Assembly (NCBI GenBank): GCA_016795505.1
Contig: JAEUHH010000085.1
Coordinates: 51,540-115,539, forward strand
Length of the DNA stretch: 64,000 bases
From: Verrucomicrobiales bacterium
Lineage (GTDB): Bacteria; Verrucomicrobiota; Verrucomicrobiia; Verrucomicrobiales; DEV007
Direction: 5' to 3'
Below, one piece after another: positions 9,773 to 16,722 of the stretch. Each line of letters starts with the position of its first letter. Position 1 is the first letter of the stretch. The position numbers and the translations under genes were made by a program. The notes beneath the pieces are model-generated. The model did not search any database. It saw only the letters and a program-made list of their open reading frames with translations, and was not told the DNA's origin.

Positions 9773-10591
9773 ATGCTCCCGTCCCTCCGCCGCGTGATTG
9801 CCCGGCTCTGGCTTCCCCTGTTTCCAGCCGTCGCCGCCCTGCTGGCCGCGGGTTGCTCGCCCTACTCCGCTGAAGACCAAGAACTCGTCGTCGGGATGGA
9901 AATGCAATATCCCCCGTTCGAGATGCGGAACACCCGGAATCAGCCCGACGGCATCAGCGTCCGCATGGCCGAGGATCTCGCCGCCCACCTCGGCCGGCCC
10001 CTGCGGCTGGAGGATGTCGCCTGGGACGGCATCATTCCCTCCCTCCAGTCAGGAAAGATCGACCTCATCATCTCCTCACTCACGCGCACCGAGGAACGCG
10101 CCCGCGCCATCGATTTTTCGGACGACTACGTCACCAACGGCCTTTGCATGCTTGTCGGCAAGGAGTCGACCATCCGCACCGCCGATGACTTGACCGAGAG
10201 CGGCGCCCGCATCGCCGTAAAGCTCGGCACCACCGGCCACACCTGGGCCATGCAGGCTCTGGAGGGCGTCGAACTCGTCGTGCTCGATGAAGCCGGCACC
10301 TGCGCCCTCGAGGTCACCCAAGGGAAAGCCGACGCCTTCATCTACGACCAGATTTCCATCTACCAACTCTGGAAACGCCACGAGGACAAGACCCGCGCCA
10401 TCCTCCAGCCGATCCGCTCCGAGGCCTGGGCCATCGGCATCCGGAAAGGAGACGACACCCTCCGCCAGCAAGTCAACGACTGGCTCAAAGCCTATCGCGA
10501 GGCCGGCCAATTCGACGCCCTCGCGGAGCGCTACATGGCTGAAGAAAAGAAGACCTTCGAAGCGATGGGCGTGCCCTTCATCTTCCATTGA
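9773..10591 (+). CDS. Amino-acid ABC transporter substrate-binding lipoprotein (family 3)
   Basis: Periplasmic solute-binding protein of the GlnH/HisJ (SBP_bac_3) family, 272 residues. A lipoprotein signal ends in LLAAGC with the lipidated Cys at 28. The mature part has the family hallmarks LVVGMEMQYPPFEMRN, LQSGKIDLIISSLTRTEERA and IDFSDDYV. It is followed by a matching permease and ATPase, making a complete polar amino-acid importer. The likely substrate is a polar amino acid, but the sequence does not settle which. Confidence 0.92.
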   Translation: MLPSLRRVIARLWLPLFPAVAALLAAGCSPYSAEDQELVVGMEMQYPPFEMRNTRNQPDGISVRMAEDLAAHLGRPLRLEDVAWDGIIPSLQSGKIDLIISSLTRTEERARAIDFSDDYVTNGLCMLVGKESTIRTADDLTESGARIAVKLGTTGHTWAMQALEGVELVVLDEAGTCALEVTQGKADAFIYDQISIYQLWKRHEDKTRAILQPIRSEAWAIGIRKGDDTLRQQVNDWLKAYREAGQFDALAERYMAEEKKTFEAMGVPFIFH

Positions 10592-10740
10592 TCGCCAATA
10601 CCGGAAGACACAGTCGGATATTTTTCACCTGATAATCAGGATCTTGGCTCAATCGGTCGGATAAATTGTCCGCCGTGCCGTTCCGACCACAACAGGTCAA
10701 CTGACCGGTTGCCAGTCGAGCCGACGCCGTCCCGGCCGCG

Positions 10741-11541
10741 GTGAATCCCGCATCACCGCAAAACTCCGCCTTGCCATCGGGGCGGACCCTTCGTTTACTC
10801 AGACCGGTGCGGACCTTGTTGACCAGCCTCGTCATTGCCATCCTCGGCGCGACGTTTTGCTTCTTTTTCTACATCCTGATCGCCCACGATTACCGCTGGG
10901 AGGCGGTGGTGCCGTATGCGGGCAATCTGTTTTCCGGCTGGGCGATGACTCTGGCTGTCTCGGCCGTCGCCCTGATTCTCAGCGTCCTCATCGGCGCCGG
11001 GCTCACCGTGGGGCAGCTCTCTCCCTCGCGTGTCGCCCGCTGGCTCGCCCGCGCCTACGTCGAACTGGTTCGCGGCACGCCCCTGCTCACTCAGATCCTC
11101 ATCGGCTACTACCTCGTCGCCCCGGTCCTGCATTGGGAAAACAAATTCGGCGTCGGTGTGGTGATCCTGGCAGCCTTCGCCGGCGCCTATCTCAGCGAAA
11201 TTTTTCGCGCCGGCATTCTGTCCATTCCCCGATCGCAATGGGAATCGGCCCGCGCCATCGGCCTCACCGGAGCCCAGACCTACCGCCACGTCGTGATCCC
11301 CCAGGCCATCCGCCGCGTCCTCCCGGCCACGGCCGGGCAATTTGCCAATCTGGTGAAAGACTCCTCGCTGCTCTACGTCATCGGTCTGGGCGAGTTCACC
11401 ATGCAGGCCCGCGAGGCCAATGCCCAGACCTACGCCACCTTCGAGAGCTACCTGCCGCTCGCGCTCGGCTACCTGGCCCTGACCCTGCCAATTTCCCTGA
11501 TCAGCCGCTGGCTGGAGCACCGCACCCGCTATGAACATTGA
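10741..11541 (+). CDS. Amino-acid ABC transporter permease (HisM/GlnP type)
   Basis: Inner-membrane permease of a polar amino-acid importer, 266 residues. About five hydrophobic segments, the family motif YVELVRGTPLLTQ and the EAA loop WESARAIGLTGAQTYRHVVI are visible. A GTG start is used. It lies 149 bases after the binding-protein gene, and that gap contains AT-rich sequence with two GTCGGATA boxes. Its end overlaps the ATPase gene by 11 bases, which suggests coupled translation. Confidence 0.92.
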   Translation: MNPASPQNSALPSGRTLRLLRPVRTLLTSLVIAILGATFCFFFYILIAHDYRWEAVVPYAGNLFSGWAMTLAVSAVALILSVLIGAGLTVGQLSPSRVARWLARAYVELVRGTPLLTQILIGYYLVAPVLHWENKFGVGVVILAAFAGAYLSEIFRAGILSIPRSQWESARAIGLTGAQTYRHVVIPQAIRRVLPATAGQFANLVKDSSLLYVIGLGEFTMQAREANAQTYATFESYLPLALGYLALTLPISLISRWLEHRTRYEH

Positions 11542-12265
11542 ACTCCGCGGCCTCTCCCGGCGCTACGGCGCCACCCAGGCCCTGCGCGATGTCTCGCTGC
11601 GGGTCGGGAATGGCGTGCGCGTCCTCGCGCTGATTGGACCGTCGGGAGGGGGAAAATCGACCCTGCTCCGCCTCATCGGCGGCCTGGAGGTGCCCGATGC
11701 CGGGGAGATCGAAATCGATCAGACCCTGTTGGATCGGAGAGAAGACCCTCTTCGATCGCACCGCCGCCGGCTCGGCTTTCTGTTCCAGTCGTTCAATCTC
11801 TTCCCTCACCTCACGGCGCTGGAAAACATCGCCCTACCACTGGTCCACGTGCATGGCAAATCCGCCGCCGAAGCTGACGAGACCGCGCGGGCCTGCCTGT
11901 CCCGCTTCCGCCTCGCCGACCATGCCGAGAAACACCCCGCCCAACTCTCCGGCGGCCAGCAGCAGCGGGTCGCCCTCGCCCGGGCACTCGCCCATCGTCC
12001 CCGGCTGCTGCTGCTCGACGAGCCGACCTCGGCCCTCGACCCGGAAATGACGGCCGAAGTGCTCGAAGTGATCGAAGAACTGTGCCGCGAGGGCCAGGAG
12101 ATCATTCTTTCCACCCACGAGATGGGTTTTGCCCGCGCCGTGGCGGATGAAGTCGTCTTCCTGTCCGGCGGCCGGATTCTGGAAGCCGGCACCGCAGCCA
12201 AATTGTTCGACACCCCGCAAACAACGGAGGTGAAAGCATTCCTCAGCCGCGTGATGCGCTACTGA
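11531..12265 (+). CDS. Amino-acid ABC transporter ATP-binding protein (GlnQ type)
   Basis: The ATPase of the importer, 244 residues. Walker A GPSGGGKST (about 36-44), Q-loop FLFQSFNLFPHLTALEN, signature LSGGQQQRVALARAL, Walker B LLLLDEPTSALDPE and the H-loop STHEMGFAR are intact. The segment between Walker A and the Q-loop (IDQTLLDRREDPLRSHRRR) is encoded by a copy of the dispersed CCGATC/ACCCTGT repeat, which keeps the reading frame and does not obviously lengthen the loop. It overlaps the permease gene upstream. Confidence 0.94.
   Translation: MNIELRGLSRRYGATQALRDVSLRVGNGVRVLALIGPSGGGKSTLLRLIGGLEVPDAGEIEIDQTLLDRREDPLRSHRRRLGFLFQSFNLFPHLTALENIALPLVHVHGKSAAEADETARACLSRFRLADHAEKHPAQLSGGQQQRVALARALAHRPRLLLLDEPTSALDPEMTAEVLEVIEELCREGQEIILSTHEMGFARAVADEVVFLSGGRILEAGTAAKLFDTPQTTEVKAFLSRVMRY
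11716..11757 (+). repeat. Dispersed repeat copy A, inside an ABC ATPase gene
   Basis: CGATCAGACCCTGTTGGATC followed by GGAGAGAAGACCCTCTTCGATCG-type sequence matches the intergenic copies at 50421 and 58391 nearly base for base. It is entirely within coding sequence, in the variable loop after Walker A. Confidence 0.7.
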
Positions 12266-12277
12266 GAGCCGCTCCGC

Positions 12278-12760
12278 TCAGGAAGCCAGCCCGTCGGTCG
12301 AGCCGGTGACAGCGCGCGTCAACACATCGAGATGCGATCGGGTCGCCGCCAAGGCCGACACGAGATCGTCGATGGAATGCTGGACGGTGGACTGCTGTTG
12401 ATTGGCTTCCACCCGATCCACCGCCGCCGTGACTGACTGGGCGAGCTGGATGATGTTCGTCTTCCGGTCAGTGGACTCATTTTCCAAAGCCCGGCGGAGA
12501 CCGTCGGCTTCGTAGCGGAACTTCTGCTCCAGACGATCGAGCCGGGTGCCGATCCGATCACGCAGCACCAGGGCATGCTCGACGAGAGCCGTCTCCAAAA
12601 TCGACAATCGGGCCTCGATCGCCCTCATCCGGGCATTCGCATCCGGCTGGTCACCGGATTTCGCCCCCGGGTTGGCGGCGGCGGTCCGCACCAGTCCTGA
12701 AGCGGCTGACGAAGCCGGAGCGGACGGGGCGTTCAAGGTAAATGGCGTGATCTTGGACAT
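12278..12760 (-). CDS. Coiled-coil protein of unknown function
   Basis: A 160-residue protein with no recognised domain. Residues 1-40 are rich in Ala, Ser and Pro and probably disordered. Residues about 45-150 are strongly helical with repeated hydrophobic spacing (MRAIEARLSILETALVEHAL, DRLEQKFRYEADGLRRALEN), consistent with a parallel coiled coil. No signal peptide or membrane segment is seen, so it is likely cytosolic. An AT-rich promoter-like patch precedes it. It is convergent with the amino-acid importer operon. Confidence 0.65.
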   Translation of the reverse strand: MSKITPFTLNAPSAPASSAASGLVRTAAANPGAKSGDQPDANARMRAIEARLSILETALVEHALVLRDRIGTRLDRLEQKFRYEADGLRRALENESTDRKTNIIQLAQSVTAAVDRVEANQQQSTVQHSIDDLVSALAATRSHLDVLTRAVTGSTDGLAS

Positions 12761-12772
12761 CGGGCTGTCTGG

Positions 12773-12815
12773 ATTTTTCGGAAAATATTATAATTTCTAT
12801 AAAATAGCAAGCAAT
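12773..12815 (-). promoter_or_regulatory. AT-rich promoter-like patch
   Basis: Read on the minus strand, CTTGCTATTTTATAG then AAATTATAATATTTT lies just upstream of the coiled-coil gene. It resembles the patch at 6290-6320 in both the CTTG block and the ATTATAAT block, in the same orientation relative to the downstream gene. Confidence 0.4.
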
Positions 12816-12906
12816 TTGTAATCTGACCCCCATTTTTCCCCTCCCGTCCCGTTGCCAAAGCCAGCCCAGACTCCCAAGCGGACGCCTGCCGGTTGCATGG
12901 GCAGGG

Positions 12907-12976
12907 CAACAGGGTATGATCGAAGGGCGTTTCCGATCGTACCCTGTCTGATCGGCGACCCAACCCTGTTTCATCG
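12907..12976 (+). repeat. Dispersed repeat copy B, abutting the lipB start
   Basis: Contains CAACAGGGTATGATCGAAGG, then CCGATCGTACCCTGTCTGAT and CAACCCTGTTTCATCG. The last block ends at the first base of the lipB GTG codon, so the element makes up essentially the whole 5' leader of lipB. Confidence 0.7.
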
Positions 12977-13650
12977 TGCCCGACTCCCCCGCTGCCGCCC
13001 GCAATGCGCTGGAATTCCGCTGGATCGGCCGGATCAGATACGCGGACGGGCTCGCCATGCAGGAGACTCTGGTGGCGGAACGGCAGGCGGGCCGGATCCC
13101 CGACACCGTGCTGCTTCTCGAGCATGAGCCGGTTTACACAATCGGCCGCACCCGCGACCGCGCCAGCCTCGGTGAGCCGGAAAGGCTGCCGCATCCGGTG
13201 GTGGAGACGAATCGCGGCGGTCAGGCGACCTGGCACGGGCCGGGACAGCTCGTCGGGTATCCGATCATCGACTTGCAGCCGCGGGGCCGGGATCTGCACC
13301 ACTATCTGCGGGCGCTGGAGCAGGCGCAGATCGACTTTCTAAAAGACTGCGGCATCCCCGATGCGGGGCGCCGGGAGGGACTGACGGGCGTGTGGATCGG
13401 GGACCGGAAAATCGCGTCGATCGGGGTCGGGGTGCGCCGCTGGGTCACGATGCACGGCTTTGCGCTCAATATCGGGAGCGATCTGGCGGGCTTTGACGCC
13501 ATCGTGCCGTGCGGAATCGCCGGAGTCGCGATGACGTCGCTCAGCCGCGAGTCGGGCACGGAGTGGACGGTGGAAGCAGCGGCCATGGCGATCCGGCCGA
13601 TGCTGTCGGCGGCGCTCGGCTCGCTGGGCCGGAACGAGGATCCTCACTGA
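12976..13650 (+). CDS. lipB: Octanoyl-[ACP]:protein N-octanoyltransferase (LipB)
   Basis: Transfers octanoate from acyl carrier protein to lipoyl domains of 2-oxoacid dehydrogenases and the glycine cleavage H protein, the first step of lipoate assembly. The 224-residue protein has the family signature RGGQATWHGPGQLVGYP (about 80-96), catalytic Lys145 in RKIASIGVGVRRW and catalytic Cys179 in VPCGIAGV. GTG is the proposed start; the next in-frame ATG would remove the conserved first strand. No lipA is present in the window. The leader is a copy of the dispersed repeat, which leaves no classic ribosome binding site. Its end overlaps the convergent adaptor gene by seven bases. Confidence 0.95.
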   Translation: MPDSPAAARNALEFRWIGRIRYADGLAMQETLVAERQAGRIPDTVLLLEHEPVYTIGRTRDRASLGEPERLPHPVVETNRGGQATWHGPGQLVGYPIIDLQPRGRDLHHYLRALEQAQIDFLKDCGIPDAGRREGLTGVWIGDRKIASIGVGVRRWVTMHGFALNIGSDLAGFDAIVPCGIAGVAMTSLSRESGTEWTVEAAAMAIRPMLSAALGSLGRNEDPH

Positions 13651-14576
13651 TTGCGGGTCGCCGGGGCCGCTTGGGCGGCTGTGTCGACCTCGCCGGGTCC
13701 GGCCAGCGGGGTGCCGGGCAGGATCAACTGGGCAGGCGAGCCGGCGCGGATGGTGCCGGCGGCATTGTCGACGACCACTTTGATGCGCACCGTGTTGCTG
13801 GCGGAATCGATCACCGGGCTGACGAACTCGACTTTGCCCACCACGACCTGGGGACGGGCTCCGGGGGCGGTTTCGACTTTGAGCTGGAGTTCGGACCCTT
13901 CGGTCACGCGGCTGGCATAGACGCCGGGAACATGGACTTCGGCGATCAATCGGTCGATTTGCACGACGCGGACGAGGAATTCGTCGCGGGTGCTCTCGAC
14001 GGGGTTCACCGGTTCGGCCACGTCTTTGACGATCTCGACGACGACGCCATCGATGGGGCTCTTGAGGAAGCGGCGGTCGAGTTCGGCCCTCGCCTGATCG
14101 ACCTGAAGCTGGTAGATGCGTTTCAGTTCCAGCGCAGCGGTGAGGCGGCCCTCCGAGGCCTTCATGGTGCCGAGGGCGCGCTGAACCTCGTAGTCGGAGG
14201 ACACGTCGCGTTTGGCGAGTCCGGCGAGCTTGTCGTAGCGGTCCTTTTCCAACTTGTATTCGCTCTCGGCGGCGAGGATGTCGCCCATGTTGTCGGCCTG
14301 CGCAGTGGCGACGGAAAGCCGGGCGGCGATGACGTCGTGGTCGAGTTTCAGCAGCACTTGGTCCTTGAGGACGCGGTCGCCTTCCTTCACGAGGATCTCG
14401 GCGATGATGCCGCCCTCGGCGGGGCTCATCTCGATGCTGCGATAGGGCTCCAGATAGGTGAGCAGTCCGAGTCCGTCGCCGCTGGCGTCCTGGGCGCGCA
14501 GGTATCCGCCGGGCAGACCGACGGAAAGGGCGGCGACGAGGCCGGCGAGAGCGAAAAGGCGTGGGGAATTCTTCAT
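13644..14576 (-). CDS. HlyD/RND-type periplasmic adaptor protein
   Basis: A membrane-fusion (adaptor) protein of 310 residues with an N-terminal signal or anchor (LFALAGLVAALSVGL). The lipoyl-like half-motif GGIIAEILVKEGDRVLKDQV is followed by a helical hairpin (about 80-150), then SPIDGVVVEIVKDVAEPVNP and a beta-barrel domain. Such proteins normally bridge an inner-membrane pump to an outer-membrane channel. Here the gene starts in an ATGA overlap with the end of the SecA paralogue, so the two are translationally coupled, and no RND, ABC or MFS pump is adjacent. The start at MKNSPRLF is supported by that overlap. Confidence 0.85.
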   Translation of the reverse strand: MKNSPRLFALAGLVAALSVGLPGGYLRAQDASGDGLGLLTYLEPYRSIEMSPAEGGIIAEILVKEGDRVLKDQVLLKLDHDVIAARLSVATAQADNMGDILAAESEYKLEKDRYDKLAGLAKRDVSSDYEVQRALGTMKASEGRLTAALELKRIYQLQVDQARAELDRRFLKSPIDGVVVEIVKDVAEPVNPVESTRDEFLVRVVQIDRLIAEVHVPGVYASRVTEGSELQLKVETAPGARPQVVVGKVEFVSPVIDSASNTVRIKVVVDNAAGTIRAGSPAQLILPGTPLAGPGEVDTAAQAAPATRNQ

Positions 14577-16528
14577 GCGAGAGATTGGCGGGTCTGGTGC
14601 ATCCATTTGTCGCGTTCGGCGATTCTGAGACGCTGTTCGTAGCGGGTGCGCTCGACTTTCTGCTGGAGGACATCAATGCGGCGGCTGAAATCGCCGGAAA
14701 CTTCGCCCCACTCGTCGGCGGAGGCCTTCCGAATCTCGGAGGCGAGTTCCGGTCCGTAGCGGTCGATGATGTAATCGTCGGCACAGACAAAACTCTGGGC
14801 GCTGCCTGGCTGGCCCTGCCGGGCGGCCCGTCCGATGAGCTGGCGGTCGATGCGGGCGGACTCGTTGCGCTCGACGCAGATGACGTGCAGGCCGCCAGCG
14901 GCCTCGGACTGCGGGGTGAGCGAGATGTGGGTGCCGCGGCCGGCCATGTTGGTGGCGATCAGGACATTCCCCGGCTGACCGGCAGAGGCGACGATCTCGT
15001 TTTCCTCCTTGTCCTCCTTGGCATTGAGGACCTTGTGGGGGATGCCGGCCGCTTTCAGCAATTCGGACAAAGCCTCGCTGACCTTGATGGTGCGGGTGCC
15101 GATGAGCACGGGCTGGCGGTTGGCGTGGCGCTGGCTCACGTCGACCAGAACGGCGTCGTAGAGGCTGTTCGTGTCGCGGAAGACGCGTTCGGGCAGCACG
15201 GAACGGCGCGAGGGCTTGTTCAGCGGCACGGGCTCCACGGTGAGCTTGAAGAAATGCCACATCTCCCCCGCGCTCTCGGCCGCGGTGCCGGTGAGGCCGC
15301 AGATCTTGCCGTAGCGGGAGAAATAGCGCTGCCGGGTGATGCTGGCGGCATCGTGATTCTCAGGTCTCACGGGCACTCCCTCCTTGGTTTCGATCGCCTG
15401 ATGGAGACCGTCGCGCCAGGTGCGCTCGGCATGCTTTCGGCCGGTGAATTCGTCGACGATCACGATCTTCTGCTCCTCGTCGATGACGTAGTGGACATCG
15501 CGGTCGAAGAAGAGGCCGGCTTTCAGGGAATTGAGCACGTAGCTCTGCCAGGGGCGGCGCAGCCCCTCCCAGGGGATGTCGGGCAGTTCGTGGATGGTGT
15601 TGAAGCCGGCCTGAGTCAGCTCCAGTTTCTTGGAATCCTCCTCCACCCGGTAATGGGTGCCCTTTTCCAGGGATTCAGCGAGCTGTTTCGCCAAGTGCAG
15701 CGCGGCGAGGTCGCGATCGTCGGTCTCAGCCGACTCGGAAATCAACAGCGGCGAGCCCGCTTCGTCGATGAGCACGCTGTCCACCTCGTCGATGATGGCA
15801 AAGGCCAGCGACCGCTGCACGATGGCCGGCGCCGGGGCGGCCTCGCGCTCCAGGATGGCCTGGCGCAGGCGCTCGCGGGGGCCGGGATGGGGCTGGCGCA
15901 TCAACACGAGCTGGTCGCGCAGGTAGTCGAAGCCGAACTCATAGCCCGTCCCGTAGGTGATGTCGCATCGGTAGGCCTGGCGCTTGCCCTCGGTGTTGTT
16001 TTTCTCAGGCAGCATGCCGACAGTCATGCCGAGGAACTTGAAAATGGGCTCGGAAAATTCGTAGTCGCGCTCGGCAAGGTAGCTGTTCACCGTGGCCACA
16101 TGCACCCCCTTGCCGGCCAGCGCGAAGATGAAGGCCGGCAACGACACGGCAAGCGTCTTTCCCTCCCCCGTCGCCATCTCGGCGATGGAGCCGCGAATGA
16201 GGCGCAAGCCAGCGAGGAGTTGCACCGGGTAATGGAACAGACCGTGCGTGCGCCGGGTCGCCTCCCGGACGATCGCGAAGCCGATCTCGGCCAGATCGTC
16301 GGCATCGTGGTGCCCGGCGGAGACCGACTCCTTCATCCGCTGAGCCGTATCGCGGATCTTCGAGTCGCTCATCGCCGCAATCTCCCGGCCGCGGGCATCG
16401 ATGGCAGCGAGCCGCTCCTCGTCGGTGCGCCGGGCTTGGGCCGGATTCTTCAGCGATTTCCAATACTGGTTAAGCTTGGCTTGGGCAAAGCCACGCTTGT
16501 CGTACTGGGTTCGGATCGTGAGGGACAT
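14573..16528 (-). CDS. SecA-like ATPase (divergent, short paralogue)
   Basis: A 651-residue SecA-family DEAD motor, much shorter than housekeeping SecA (about 830-950), and without the C-terminal zinc-binding tail. Walker A is MATGEGKT (118-125) and the DEVDSVLIDEAGSPLLIS motif is clear. The preprotein cross-linking region follows (FTGRKHAERTWRDGLHQAIE). Motif V reads NMAGRGTHISL instead of the usual GTDIKL, and motif VI reads IGRAARQGQPGSAQSF instead of GRSGRQGDPG. These changes and the partner adaptor suggest a specialised secretion ATPase rather than the essential SecA. The start MSLTIRTQYDKRG was chosen over an upstream extension of low-complexity sequence. Confidence 0.88.
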   Translation of the reverse strand: MSLTIRTQYDKRGFAQAKLNQYWKSLKNPAQARRTDEERLAAIDARGREIAAMSDSKIRDTAQRMKESVSAGHHDADDLAEIGFAIVREATRRTHGLFHYPVQLLAGLRLIRGSIAEMATGEGKTLAVSLPAFIFALAGKGVHVATVNSYLAERDYEFSEPIFKFLGMTVGMLPEKNNTEGKRQAYRCDITYGTGYEFGFDYLRDQLVLMRQPHPGPRERLRQAILEREAAPAPAIVQRSLAFAIIDEVDSVLIDEAGSPLLISESAETDDRDLAALHLAKQLAESLEKGTHYRVEEDSKKLELTQAGFNTIHELPDIPWEGLRRPWQSYVLNSLKAGLFFDRDVHYVIDEEQKIVIVDEFTGRKHAERTWRDGLHQAIETKEGVPVRPENHDAASITRQRYFSRYGKICGLTGTAAESAGEMWHFFKLTVEPVPLNKPSRRSVLPERVFRDTNSLYDAVLVDVSQRHANRQPVLIGTRTIKVSEALSELLKAAGIPHKVLNAKEDKEENEIVASAGQPGNVLIATNMAGRGTHISLTPQSEAAGGLHVICVERNESARIDRQLIGRAARQGQPGSAQSFVCADDYIIDRYGPELASEIRKASADEWGEVSGDFSRRIDVLQQKVERTRYEQRLRIAERDKWMHQTRQSLA

Positions 16529-16644
16529 CGGCGGGGGTAGATTCTGGGGCTCCAGAGAGCCGAGCGACAGTTTACCCCAAATCATCGGGAAAGCCACTGT
16601 TCCCCGGCCGCCCCCCCCGTTTTTCAATTGCTCCGTAAGGCGAC

Positions 16645-16686
16645 ACAAAAAACCCGGCCGCGGCACCTGGGGCCGCGACCGGGAAA
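16645..16686 (-). terminator. Terminator of the DUF4407 gene
   Basis: On the minus strand CCCGGTCGCGGC pairs with GCCGCGGCCGGG (one mismatch or wobble) around a short loop and is followed by TTTTTTG. It separates the DUF4407 gene from the SecA-like gene, so these are probably separate transcripts. Confidence 0.8.
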
Positions 16687-16722
16687 AACCCAACACCAAA
16701 CAGAAATCAGTGAGCGCTCAGA

